Below, one piece after another: positions 51,094 through 60,127 of a stretch of 64,000 nucleotides of DNA (position 1 is the first letter of the stretch; each line of letters begins with the position of its first letter). The position numbers were made by a program, and so were the translations under genes. The stretch comes from G963422745 sp963422745 (GTDB lineage Bacteria > Actinomycetota > Acidimicrobiia > Acidimicrobiales > Aldehydirespiratoraceae), in NCBI GenBank assembly GCA_963422745.1, contig OY730477.1, positions 372,001 through 436,000 of the forward strand. The letters are read 5' to 3'. A model generated the notes under the pieces. The model was not told the DNA's origin and searched no databases. It saw nothing but the letters and a program-made list of their open reading frames with translations.

Positions 51094-52185
51094 GTGAGAA
51101 TCCGTTCGCTGACACTACAGAACTGGCGCTGCTACAAGTCGGCAAACGTCTCCTTTGGTGACGGTCTCACCGTGATCGTCGGCGGGAACGGCCAGGGAAA
51201 AACAAGTTTGATCGAAGCCGTGGGTTGGCTGTCGGGATTGGGCTCGTTTCGTGGTGCTTCTGACGATGCCCTTGTGCATGTGGACGCCCCGTCGACAGTG
51301 CTGCGGGCCACTGCAGGTGACGACAACGGACGTGATCAGCTGATTGAGGCCGAAGTACCACGCTCGGGCCGGACCCGGATCCAGATCAACCGCCAACGCC
51401 TGAGTCGTGCTGGTGACCTTGTCGGAGTAATGCCTGTCACCATGTTCGGTCCCGATGACCTCGCCTTGGTCAAGGGCGGCCCGGCACGACGGCGCAGCTG
51501 GATTGACGCGGCTGCAGCGACTCGCTATCCCCGCTATGGCGGTTTACGCACCGAAATGGAGCGGATCTTGAGGCAGCGCAATGCGTTGCTGCGAAACGCG
51601 GGTGGGCGGCTCGTTGGCGACGCTGGTATCACCCTTGATGTCTGGGATGAGCGATTGGCGGCTACTGGCAGTGAGGTATATCGCTGGCGATGTAGGATGC
51701 TAAACGAACTACGCCCCGAGTTGACTGCGGCCTATGAGGCCATAGCTCGGCTTTCCGCTGATGTCTGCGTTGACTACATGGCAAGTTGGAGTGGCGACCT
51801 TGGCGAGGCTTTGGTGGCGTCACGATCGGTTGATGTGCGCCGCGCGATGACCACGATCGGTCCGCATCGTGACGATGTCCGTTTTGGTGTTAACGGTGTG
51901 TCGGCGCGAACTCAGGCCTCGCAGGGAGAGCAGAGATCACTTGCCTTGGCTATGCGGCTCGCCGTGGATTCTGTGCTGCGTAACGCTGGCGAGCTTGCTC
52001 CGATTCTGCTACTTGATGACGTATTCTCCGAACTGGACACACAGCGCACCGACGCACTGCTTGAGTGCCTGCCCGCCGGGCAATGTCTGGTTACGACCGC
52101 GTCGGCGCTGCCAATTGGTGCGGTACCCGACCAAGTGTATCGGGTCACCCGAGGCCAGATCAAACCGGTGGCCACGCCGCGGTGA
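51094..52185 (+). CDS. recF: DNA replication and repair protein RecF
   Basis: A 363-residue SMC-like ATPase of recombinational gap repair. N-terminal RIRSLTLQNWRCYKSANVSF, Walker A GGNGQGKTSLIEAVGWLSGLGSFRG (in pieces), ABC signature SQGEQRSLALAMRLA near 275 and Walker B PILLLDDVFSELD near 308. GTG 51094, ten bases after dnaN. Confidence 0.96.
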   Translation: MRIRSLTLQNWRCYKSANVSFGDGLTVIVGGNGQGKTSLIEAVGWLSGLGSFRGASDDALVHVDAPSTVLRATAGDDNGRDQLIEAEVPRSGRTRIQINRQRLSRAGDLVGVMPVTMFGPDDLALVKGGPARRRSWIDAAAATRYPRYGGLRTEMERILRQRNALLRNAGGRLVGDAGITLDVWDERLAATGSEVYRWRCRMLNELRPELTAAYEAIARLSADVCVDYMASWSGDLGEALVASRSVDVRRAMTTIGPHRDDVRFGVNGVSARTQASQGEQRSLALAMRLAVDSVLRNAGELAPILLLDDVFSELDTQRTDALLECLPAGQCLVTTASALPIGAVPDQVYRVTRGQIKPVATPR

Positions 52186-52239
52186 TGCTACTATTGCGCG
52201 AAGAGACCCTGATGTTGACACCTTGACGCCGCCGACGAG

Positions 52240-52572
52240 ATGAGAATCGTGATCTCGCCCGACCCGCTTTATCACCGTTGGCAGCCACGACGACTCAAGG
52301 ACAGCCTGGACGTGCTCCTGGGTACAATGCGTGCACCTAAGGTTGATGTTCTTACGGCGATTTTTCAGCAGTGGTCTGAGATCGCTGGCCCTGCGTTGGC
52401 CGATCACTGCCAACCGGTATCCGTGGAGGGCGACCGGCTCACCGTGCGCGTGTCGGATCCCGCCCATGCGAGCGAGGTTCGCTGGCTTCAAACGCACTTG
52501 CTTGCACGCGTGGCCGACGTGTCTGGTACAGCCCGGATCACCCGTCTCGCGGTCCGGGTACAGTGTCGTTGA
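52240..52572 (+). CDS. dciA: DciA (DUF721) helicase operator protein
   Basis: 110 residues. The DUF721/DciA core includes FQQWSEIAGPALADHCQPVSVEGDRLTVRVSDPAHASEVRW in pieces, with helices before a KH-like fold. DciA interacts with DnaB and helps load it where no DnaC exists. Location between recF and gyrB is the standard actinobacterial site. ATG 52240. Confidence 0.88.
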   Translation: MRIVISPDPLYHRWQPRRLKDSLDVLLGTMRAPKVDVLTAIFQQWSEIAGPALADHCQPVSVEGDRLTVRVSDPAHASEVRWLQTHLLARVADVSGTARITRLAVRVQCR

Positions 52573-52743
52573 GACGCCTTCGAGGGGTCCTTTGCTGCTG
52601 TCGTTATGGTACATGTGCTTGGTAAACTCAGCCCATCGTGTTGTTTCGTTCTCGAGCTGTTGGTCCTGCTGATTCTGGTCCCCAAACACAGGGGTCATCT
52701 TGATACGCGGCACCCATGAATCCGCCAGAATCAGGAGCCGCCG
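52573..52743 (+). promoter_or_regulatory. gyrB leader with nested inverted repeats
   Basis: CTGATTCTGG (52669-52678) is the perfect reverse complement of CCAGAATCAG (52725-52734). The right arm runs into the gyrB ribosome-binding site (CAGGAG), nine or so bases before the ATG at 52744. Between the arms is a smaller stem CCCC-AAACACA-GGGG near 52680-52694. Such pairing could mask gyrB translation. Confidence 0.5.
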
Positions 52744-54708
52744 ATGACGCTCACCGGCGAGAAATCTTCTTACGCCGCCGACGACATCACCGTCCTGGAA
52801 GGGCTTGCCGCGGTTCGCAAACGTCCAGGCATGTACATCGGGTCAACTGGGCCGACCGGTCTGCATCATCTTGTGTGGGAGGTTGTCGACAACTCCGTTG
52901 ATGAGGCCATGGCGGGCTTCTGCACCCGTATTGATGTAACCCTTACCACGGATGGTGGATGCGAGGTCGTCGACAACGGCAGAGGCATCCCAGTGGACCG
53001 CCATCCGCGTTATGACCATCTCAGCGCGGCCGAAGTGGTGCTCACGATGCTGCACGCCGGCGGCAAGTTCGACGGTTCCGTGTATCAGGTCTCCGGCGGC
53101 TTGCACGGTGTGGGTCTATCGGTTGTTAACGCGCTGAGCCGCCGGGTTGAGGTTGAGATTGACCGCAACGGGATCCACTACGCCATGTGCTGCGAGTCCG
53201 GCGGTGAGATCATCTCCCCGCTCGCTGATGCGGGTCCTGCCCCTTCGTTGGTTAACGGCTCGGGTCATCGCACGGGGACAACCGTCAGGTTCTGGCCCGA
53301 CACGACCATCTTTGAGGAAGTGGATTTCCGATTTCAGACTCTTCTGGAACGCTTCCAGATGATGGCGTTTCTAAACAAGGGCCTAGAGATCCGGGTCCGT
53401 GACCTACGGCGCGAAGATCCCTCGTGGACGAAGTACTGTTACGACGGCGGGATCATTGACTTCGTCGGGCATCTCAACAGGTCAAAGGAGGCCTTGTTCT
53501 CCTCGGTCGGGCATTTCCATCGAGCCGAAACAATTGTTGGCAACGCGCATGAGGTTGAGGTTGCGTTCCAATGGAATAGGGGCTTCAACAGCGACGGGAT
53601 CCACAGCTTCGCCAACGGCATCGCCACCCTGGAAGGAGGCATGCACGATCAGGGATTTCGTACCGCGTTAACGCGCACCGTCAACTCTTACGCCCGAGCC
53701 AAGGGCATGCTCAAAGACAACGAGGAGAACCTTTTCGGTGACGACATCCGGGAGGGCCTGACCGCCATCATCTCGGTGCGTCTGGGCGAGCCACAGTTCG
53801 AAGGCCAGACGAAATCCAAGCTCGGCAACGTCTCAATGAAATCATTGGTTGAGCGTGTCACCAACGAGTGCGTCGCAGCCTGGCTTGAGGAACATCCCAA
53901 AGAGGCCCGAGCGGTGGTTACCAAAGCCGCTAACGCAGCTCAGGCCCGTGTTGCTGCAGCCGTCACCAAGGCGGCCATACGCTCGAAGTCTCTGCTCGAC
54001 GGTGCTGGCATGCCCGACAAGTTGAAGGACTGCTCGCATAAGAACCCCGAGCGCCGCGAGCTGTTCATCGTTGAGGGTGACTCAGCGGGCGGCTCTGCGG
54101 TACGGGCGCGTGATCCCGAAACCCAAGCCATCCTGCCGATCCGCGGAAAGATCCTCAACGTTGAGCGGGCCCGTATCGACAGGATGCTGCTGAACGCCGA
54201 GATCAGGTCGTTGATCACCGCGATCGGATCCGGGATCGGTGAAGACTTTGACGTCACCAAGGCTCGCTACCACAAGATCATCGTGCTCGCCGACGCCGAC
54301 GTTGACGGCAGCCACATCCGCACGCTGCTGTTGACGTTCTTCTTTCGTCAGATGCGACCGCTTGTGGAGGCGGGTTACGTGTACATCGCTCAGCCGCCGC
54401 TGTACAGCACCAAGCTTTCCTCTCGTCACACTGTCTACCTCAAAGACGACGCAGCCAAGTCGGCATTCGAGGCGGCGCATCCTGGCCACAGCAAGGATTT
54501 CGCCCGGCTGAAAGGTCTTGGCGAGATGGACTGGGAGGAGCTACGGACCACTACCATGCAGGCTTCGTCGCGCACACTGTTGCGGGTGTCGGTGCAGCAG
54601 GCGGCCATCGCAGACGAAATGACCGCGATTCTTATGGGTGACGATGTTGAGCCTCGCAGGGAGTTCATCGTCACAAACGCCCGAGAGGTCCGCAATCTTG
54701 ATTTTTGA
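52744..54708 (+). CDS. gyrB: DNA gyrase subunit B
   Basis: 654 residues. GHKL ATPase motifs: VRKRPGMYIGSTGPTGLHHLVWEVVDNSVDEA in pieces, DNGRGIPVD and GGLHGVGLSVVNALS. TOPRIM motifs: EGDSAGGSA, PIRGKILNVERA, DADVDGSHIRTLLLTFFFRQM in pieces; C-terminal NLDF end. Introduces negative supercoils with GyrA. Length is typical of actinobacterial GyrB. Confidence 0.98.
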   Translation: MTLTGEKSSYAADDITVLEGLAAVRKRPGMYIGSTGPTGLHHLVWEVVDNSVDEAMAGFCTRIDVTLTTDGGCEVVDNGRGIPVDRHPRYDHLSAAEVVLTMLHAGGKFDGSVYQVSGGLHGVGLSVVNALSRRVEVEIDRNGIHYAMCCESGGEIISPLADAGPAPSLVNGSGHRTGTTVRFWPDTTIFEEVDFRFQTLLERFQMMAFLNKGLEIRVRDLRREDPSWTKYCYDGGIIDFVGHLNRSKEALFSSVGHFHRAETIVGNAHEVEVAFQWNRGFNSDGIHSFANGIATLEGGMHDQGFRTALTRTVNSYARAKGMLKDNEENLFGDDIREGLTAIISVRLGEPQFEGQTKSKLGNVSMKSLVERVTNECVAAWLEEHPKEARAVVTKAANAAQARVAAAVTKAAIRSKSLLDGAGMPDKLKDCSHKNPERRELFIVEGDSAGGSAVRARDPETQAILPIRGKILNVERARIDRMLLNAEIRSLITAIGSGIGEDFDVTKARYHKIIVLADADVDGSHIRTLLLTFFFRQMRPLVEAGYVYIAQPPLYSTKLSSRHTVYLKDDAAKSAFEAAHPGHSKDFARLKGLGEMDWEELRTTTMQASSRTLLRVSVQQAAIADEMTAILMGDDVEPRREFIVTNAREVRNLDF

Positions 54709-54750
54709 TGTTGCGGCCGTACCGGTGTCCCCGACCCGGCCGAGTACAAA

Positions 54751-57558
54751 ATGAACATTGACCATTCAGACGAGGAAAACGAAAAGCCGCTCTCCTTGGC
54801 CGCCGAACGCAGCGACGACAGCAGCGACGACAATGGTTATGTCGGAACCGATTCTCGCGTTGGGGTTCCCGCGGACGCTGTCAGTGCCGACAAGGTGAAA
54901 GGCGATGTTCACCCCGAGACGCTACCTGACCGAGATGGTTTGGCTGCCGACGATTCCGCTGCCGCTGAGCGGAGCGGACATGGCCACGGCGCCATGCTTG
55001 ATGATTCCGATGGTGCCGACGGTGATGTGAGCGTCGTTGAGATCCAGGAGGAAATGGAGTCGTCCTTTCTGGACTACGCAATGTCGGTCATCGTCAGCCG
55101 TGCCCTGCCCGATGCCCGCGACGGCTTGAAGCCGGTGCATCGTCGGATTCTGTGGTCCATGTACGATCAGGGATTCAGGCCGGATCGTGCGCATGTGAAA
55201 TGCGCACGAGTTACCGGTGATGTGATGGCCCGGTTTCATCCCCACGGTGATAGTGCCATCTACGACGCTCTTTCGCGCATGGCGCAACCGTTTTCGTTGC
55301 GTCATCCCCTCATTGACTTCCACGGCAACTACGGATCGCCTGAGGATCCACCGGCCGCGGCTCGTTACACCGAGTCACGACTGCATCGATCTGCGATGGA
55401 GATGCTGGCCGGTATTGATGAGAACACGGTCGATTTCGTCGACAACTATTCCGGCGATTTCGCTGAGCCGAAGGTGCTGCCCGCACGGTTCCCGAACCTG
55501 CTGGTCAACGGCAGCCAGGGCATCGCGGTGGGTATGGCCACCAACATCCCTCCTCACAATCTGCGAGAGGTCTGCGCCGCCGTCATCCACCTGTTGCTCA
55601 ACCCGCAGGCAACCACCGACGATCTGATGTGTCACGTTAAGGGTCCGGACTTCCCGACCGGCGGCGAGATCCTCGGTCGGGCAGGGCTGGAGCAGGCGTA
55701 CCGCACAGGTCGAGGTTCGGTAAAGGTGCGGGCCACCACCGAGGTCGTGGAGATCGGGAACCGCCTCAGGATCGTGGTGACCGAGCTGCCCTATCAGGTA
55801 TCGGCAGGCGCGGTGGCGACGAAGATCGCCAAGCTGGTCAACGGTCGCCAACTCGAAGGCATCACCGACGTCAACGACGAATCGTCCGGCGATACCACCC
55901 GCTTCGTCATCACCTTGAAGCGAAATGCGAATCCCGAGGTGGTGCTCAACAATCTATGGAAGAGCACCCCGTTGCAGACGAGTCTCGGGGTCAACATGGT
56001 GGCGCTGGTCGGTGGGGTTCCACGCACCCTGAACCTGCTCAGTGCGCTGCAGGCTTTCGTCGATCACCAAATTGAGGTGGTGACTCGCCGTTCGGAGTAT
56101 CGACTTGATCGTGCGCAGCGACGTCTGCACATCGTTGACGGCCTGATCAGGGCACTGGAACTGATCGACGAGATCATTGCCGTGATACGGGCCAGCAGTA
56201 ACCGTGGCACGGCCCGCGAAGCGTTGAAGACCGAGCCGTTGGGGTTCTCCGCGGAGCAAGCCGATCACATTCTCGATATGCAGTTGGGTCGACTCACTCG
56301 CCTCGGACGAACCGACCTCGAAACCGAGGCGACCGGTCTGCGCGCAACGATTGAGGCTATGCGGGCGATTCTGGGTAACGAGGCCACACTGCGCGCTGTG
56401 ATCGTCAACGAGCTACAAGCGATCGGTGAGACCTTCGGCGACGACCGCCGCTCAAAGCTAGGCATTGACCCAGGCGAGATTGACATAGAGGATCTGATTG
56501 ACGACGACGACTTGGTCTTCACGATGTCGGCTGCTGGCTACGTGAAGACCATGTCCACTGAAGAGTTCCGCTCGCAGGGGCGCGGAGGGCGCGGGGTTAC
56601 CAGCGCTCGCCTAAAAGACGCCGACACGGTCACCCACCTGATCCAGACAACGGCACACTCCTACATCCTGTTCTTCTCCAACCGTGGACGGGTATACCGG
56701 CTGAAGGCGTACCAGGTGCCCGAGACGTCTCGGACCGCCCGTGGCACTGCGATAGTCAACCTGTTGCCTTTGCATGAAGAAGAAACAATCCAGGCCGTGG
56801 TTGACACCCGCGACTACGAAACCAATAGGTACTTGTTTTTTGCCACAGCCAAGGGAATGGTGAAGAAGTCCCGGTTCAAGGCCTATGACTCGTCCCGGTC
56901 AGCGGGTTTGATCGCCATCAAGCTGAACGAAGGCGACGAGTTGGTGGAGGTGATCCCCACCAACGGGATATACGATATTTTGTTGTCGTCACGACTGGGC
57001 AGAACGATCCGCTTCGCCGAGTCTGATGTGCGCGCAACCGGCCGTAACACCGCCGGGGTGATCGGGCTCAAATTCAAACATCAAGATGACGCGGTGGTGT
57101 CGTGCGACATCGCCCGCACAAGGGCGAGACTTCTGCATGTAACGTCTGCTGGCTTCGGGAAACGCACCTCCCCTGAGGAGTTTCGTCCACGGCGTCGCGG
57201 TGGCCTGGGAGTCATCGGAATGAAGCTTCGCGACGCCAAAGGCGTGGTAGTCGGCACGCTGATGGCCGAGGACGACGACGAGGCCCTCGCAGTTACCCGC
57301 AAGGGTGTGCTCATCCGTACCCGAGTGGCCGACATATCGGTTCGCAAGAGGTTCGCCGGGGGCGTCTCGGTGATTTCGCCGGACCCCGATGATGAGGTGG
57401 CATCAGTTGCCTTGCTCAGGAGCCGTACCGAGGACCCAACCGAGGACCCCGGGCCTAGCTTGGCGTCGGGTGACGTTTCCGGTGATGTTGAGTCAATCAA
57501 AGACGAAGTCGCAGCTGATGCCCGTGTGCACGACAGTGCGGCCACAGACACTACCTGA
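54751..57558 (+). CDS. gyrA: DNA gyrase subunit A with acidic N-terminal extension
   Basis: 935 residues from ATG 54751. The canonical domain starts near residue 98 (VEIQEEMESSFLDYAMSVIVSRALPDARDGLKPVHRRI in pieces). Catalytic tyrosine is Y206 in AARYTESRL. The quinolone region HPHGDSAIYDALSRMAQPF keeps Ser168 and Asp172. The GyrA box QGRGGRG lies near residue 608, followed by beta-pinwheel repeats. About 95 N-terminal residues rich in Asp, Ser and Glu precede the family start. An internal ATG at 54994 would remove most of this. No clear ribosome-binding site is seen at either start. Confidence 0.97.
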   Translation: MNIDHSDEENEKPLSLAAERSDDSSDDNGYVGTDSRVGVPADAVSADKVKGDVHPETLPDRDGLAADDSAAAERSGHGHGAMLDDSDGADGDVSVVEIQEEMESSFLDYAMSVIVSRALPDARDGLKPVHRRILWSMYDQGFRPDRAHVKCARVTGDVMARFHPHGDSAIYDALSRMAQPFSLRHPLIDFHGNYGSPEDPPAAARYTESRLHRSAMEMLAGIDENTVDFVDNYSGDFAEPKVLPARFPNLLVNGSQGIAVGMATNIPPHNLREVCAAVIHLLLNPQATTDDLMCHVKGPDFPTGGEILGRAGLEQAYRTGRGSVKVRATTEVVEIGNRLRIVVTELPYQVSAGAVATKIAKLVNGRQLEGITDVNDESSGDTTRFVITLKRNANPEVVLNNLWKSTPLQTSLGVNMVALVGGVPRTLNLLSALQAFVDHQIEVVTRRSEYRLDRAQRRLHIVDGLIRALELIDEIIAVIRASSNRGTAREALKTEPLGFSAEQADHILDMQLGRLTRLGRTDLETEATGLRATIEAMRAILGNEATLRAVIVNELQAIGETFGDDRRSKLGIDPGEIDIEDLIDDDDLVFTMSAAGYVKTMSTEEFRSQGRGGRGVTSARLKDADTVTHLIQTTAHSYILFFSNRGRVYRLKAYQVPETSRTARGTAIVNLLPLHEEETIQAVVDTRDYETNRYLFFATAKGMVKKSRFKAYDSSRSAGLIAIKLNEGDELVEVIPTNGIYDILLSSRLGRTIRFAESDVRATGRNTAGVIGLKFKHQDDAVVSCDIARTRARLLHVTSAGFGKRTSPEEFRPRRRGGLGVIGMKLRDAKGVVVGTLMAEDDDEALAVTRKGVLIRTRVADISVRKRFAGGVSVISPDPDDEVASVALLRSRTEDPTEDPGPSLASGDVSGDVESIKDEVAADARVHDSAATDTT

Positions 57559-57573
57559 GCGGTCGGTCCATTT

Positions 57574-57590
57574 GGGACTCCCGCAGTCCC
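57574..57590 (+). terminator. Hairpin downstream of gyrA
   Basis: GGGACT-CCCGC-AGTCCC forms a perfect six-pair stem 16 bases after the gyrA stop. No U tract follows, so it may be a processing or stability element rather than an intrinsic terminator. Confidence 0.35.
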
Positions 57591-57663
57591 CGTCCGGGAA
57601 CCCACATCTCGGGATCTACGTTGAACTTCCCCGATCACACCACGGAGATAGCGGGATCAGGAG

Positions 57664-57999
57664 ATGTCAACACCAACACGTCGCGGATGCGACGACCGGG
57701 GACAGATGCTCCCATTCATGGCCTTGATACTAGTCGCGATCGTGGGCTTGCTCGCCTTTTTTGTACGCCTTGCTCCTTTGGTGGACGACGCCGCTCGTGC
57801 CCGCACGGCTGCCGACGCGGCGGCTCTGGCGGGTGCCGTTGATGGGCGTGCGGCTGCGCAACAGTTCGCCAATGCCAATGGCGCAGAGTTGGTGAACTTC
57901 AACCGTGTGAACCGCAAAGTCACCGTTCGTGTCCGTGTCGGGTCAGCGAGCGCTGTCGCAAGTGCGGAGGCGACTATTCGATGGGTCCCGTCAGGTTGA
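57664..57999 (+). CDS. TadE/TadG-like pilus or secretion-associated small membrane protein
   Basis: 111 residues. Basic N-terminus (TPTRRGCDDRGQ), one membrane helix (MLPFMALILVAIVGLLAFFVRLAP), then ARARTAADAAALAGAVDGRAAA, the alanine-rich signature of Tad pilus-assembly pseudopilin-like proteins. A short beta-rich remainder follows. No other tad genes are nearby. ATG 57664. Confidence 0.7.
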   Translation: MSTPTRRGCDDRGQMLPFMALILVAIVGLLAFFVRLAPLVDDAARARTAADAAALAGAVDGRAAAQQFANANGAELVNFNRVNRKVTVRVRVGSASAVASAEATIRWVPSG

Positions 58000-58054
58000 T
58001 CCTAAAGGCCTGCGGTGTACCCGGTAGTGTTGACGTCGTACACTTGATCCAGCG

Positions 58055-58738
58055 ATGACCGATAACCCCTCAGTCGACGAAGCCACCTTCCGTGTCGCCA
58101 TGGGCGAAGACTTGGAGATGCCCGAGGGATTTACCGGCATCGCTCAAACGACTCCGACGGGTGCGGCTGGCACAATTTTCGAAGAAACACGAAGCGGTGT
58201 TGCACATGTCGGGCTTACCACGCCGCCCGCGGGTGTCACCGTCGAGTCAGCTTCCTACGGTGCTCGACGCCGCACACGCAAGCTACGTGCACGCAAGGTT
58301 CGCCGTTTGGTGCGCCATGTGGAACCCTGGTCGGCTTTGAAGATCGCCTTGATCTTTTACTTATGCCTTTGGGGGATCATGTTGATCGCAGGCACGATCC
58401 TGTGGAGCCTGGCTGTGAGTTCGGGCACGGTTGAGAACCTTGAGGAGTTCGTCACCGAGCTGTTCGCCTTGGAGAGCTTCACCATCAACGCCGACCTGAT
58501 CTTCCGGCTCAGCGCCATCGGCGGTTTGGTGATGGTCATGTTCGGTGCGGGATTCACGGTCGTCATGGCGGTGTTGTTCAATCTCATCAGCGACCTCACC
58601 GGTGGTTTGCGGTTGACAGTGGTGGAAGAGGAGACAGCACGCCTGCGGCCGAAGCGTCTTCGGCCGAGAACGGCTGGTCGTCGTGGTCTGCAACGACAAG
58701 GTCCGACGGAACCTGCGCAACCATCGGGACCTGCCTGA
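58055..58738 (+). CDS. DUF3566 transmembrane protein
   Basis: 227 residues. A 90-residue cytoplasmic N-terminus ending in a basic patch (ARRRTRKLRARKVRRLVRHV) precedes two membrane helices (LKIALIFYLCLWGIMLIAGTILW and RLSAIGGLVMVMFGAGFTVVMAVLFNLIS, in pieces) and a short GGL-type C-terminal segment plus basic tail. DUF3566 proteins follow gyrA in most actinobacteria; role unknown. ATG 58055. Confidence 0.88.
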   Translation: MTDNPSVDEATFRVAMGEDLEMPEGFTGIAQTTPTGAAGTIFEETRSGVAHVGLTTPPAGVTVESASYGARRRTRKLRARKVRRLVRHVEPWSALKIALIFYLCLWGIMLIAGTILWSLAVSSGTVENLEEFVTELFALESFTINADLIFRLSAIGGLVMVMFGAGFTVVMAVLFNLISDLTGGLRLTVVEEETARLRPKRLRPRTAGRRGLQRQGPTEPAQPSGPA

Positions 58739-58866
58739 GCATCTTGGAATACCCGGAGTTGAACATCGCTATGCACCGACTGGGTCGGCGACGCCTCGCA
58801 ACTGCGGTGCTCTTTGTACAACCCTGTGGTTCGCGATCGCTGTGCAGGTAACGTTTCGGCTCAAGC

Positions 58867-58940
<74 letters not shown>

Positions 58941-58963
58941 CGCATTTACCCTTGGAGGATGAC

Positions 58964-59116
58964 GTGGGCGGAGGCTTACTCACGCTGGTACGCCGAGCGT
59001 TGATGGCACTCGCTGCGGGAATTGCTGTGGCCGCTGCCATTCGGGTCCGCGGTAGCGGCGGCATACCACCCCAGACGGGTGGATGGCGCCAACTCAGCGA
59101 TGAAGAATTGCGTTGA
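58964..59116 (+). CDS. Small membrane protein, 50 residues
   Basis: GTG 58964 follows GGAGG at five bases and opens MGGGLLTLVRRALMALAAGI; the product ends GGWRQLSDEELR. One hydrophobic helix (LMALAAGIAVAAAI) and a PPQTGGW motif. Small membrane proteins are common at this place after tRNA-Ile in actinobacteria. It runs directly into the next gene. Function unknown. Confidence 0.65.
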   Translation: MGGGLLTLVRRALMALAAGIAVAAAIRVRGSGGIPPQTGGWRQLSDEELR

Positions 59117-59118
59117 AC

Positions 59119-60117
59119 ATGCCCTCGAATCGGGTGCTGTTGTTTGGTGCGGGTGCCACGGGAACCCGGATCGGACGTCAGCTCAACTCCAGTGGCATCA
59201 TTGACCAACTAGAGATAGTCGACACGGACCCGGGCCGAGCTCAGCGTCTGATCACATCACTGGCGGATGGTGCGGCGATGGGTTCAGCGCGACGGCTGGA
59301 CCGCGACATCTCAACGATCGTGTTGGCCACACCCAGCGGCACGCAGGCAGCCCTTGCCCGGAAGGCCGTGAGCGCCGGGATACCGGTCGTGTCAACCTCC
59401 AATCAGATCAGTGAGGTTCGCAAACTGCTCGCTTTGGACCAAAAGGCTCTCAAGTCGGGGGTCCCGCTCGTTATTGGCGCGGGATGCATGCCGGGGCTGT
59501 CTTGCCTGCTTGCTCGTCATGGTGCCCGCGAGTTCGACCAGGTAGAAGAGGCGCACGTCACCAAGGTCGGGACCGGCGGCCCAGCATGCGCCCGGCAGCA
59601 CCATCGGGCACTAAGCTCTACCGCGATTGATTGGCGCGACGGAGCCTGGACGAAACGTCCCGGCGGATCCGGTCGCGAGTTGGTATGGTTTCCCGACCCG
59701 GTCGGAGGCCGCGACTGTTACCGTGCCGCACTTCCCGACGCGCTCTTGTTGGTGCCTCACCTTGCCGGGGTGCAGCGTCTGACGGCTCGCCAGGCTGGCA
59801 CCAGACGTGATCGGCTGACCGCTCCACTGCCGATGCTGCGGCCTCCTCATGTTGAGGGTGGGATCGGCGGTGTGAGAGTTGAATTGCGGGGTCGTGTTGG
59901 TACCGAGCGTCGGGTTGTGGTGTTCGGGGCTGTTGATCGTCCCGCGGTTCTCACAGGGGCGGTTGCCGCGGCTGTGGTGCTGCACGTCCTCGGCAACTTG
60001 ATGGCCCCAGGGGCGTACGGCCTCGCTGGCGTCAACGATTCTGGTGGTTTGTTGCGCACGCTCAAGGCCCGGGGTGTGAACCCATTGCGATTCGAAGGCG
60101 CACCGACCTTCGTATGA
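59119..60117 (+). CDS. Saccharopine-dehydrogenase-like NAD(P)-binding protein
   Basis: About 332 residues. N-terminal Rossmann fold with VLLFGAGATGTRIGRQL (6-22) and LEIVDTDPGRAQRL, then IVLATPSGTQAALARKAVSAGIPVVSTSNQ in pieces, as in saccharopine dehydrogenase-like and semialdehyde dehydrogenase-like proteins. Pathway unknown. ATG 59119 is taken; TTG 59113 overlaps the previous stop. Confidence 0.75.
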   Translation: MPSNRVLLFGAGATGTRIGRQLNSSGIIDQLEIVDTDPGRAQRLITSLADGAAMGSARRLDRDISTIVLATPSGTQAALARKAVSAGIPVVSTSNQISEVRKLLALDQKALKSGVPLVIGAGCMPGLSCLLARHGAREFDQVEEAHVTKVGTGGPACARQHHRALSSTAIDWRDGAWTKRPGGSGRELVWFPDPVGGRDCYRAALPDALLLVPHLAGVQRLTARQAGTRRDRLTAPLPMLRPPHVEGGIGGVRVELRGRVGTERRVVVFGAVDRPAVLTGAVAAAVVLHVLGNLMAPGAYGLAGVNDSGGLLRTLKARGVNPLRFEGAPTFV

Positions 60118-60127
60118 ATCCTGATCT

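Noticed and set aside
52009..52713. 234-residue minus-strand open frame over recF, dciA and the gyrB leader
   Set aside because: Antisense to recF and dciA; composition not protein-like.
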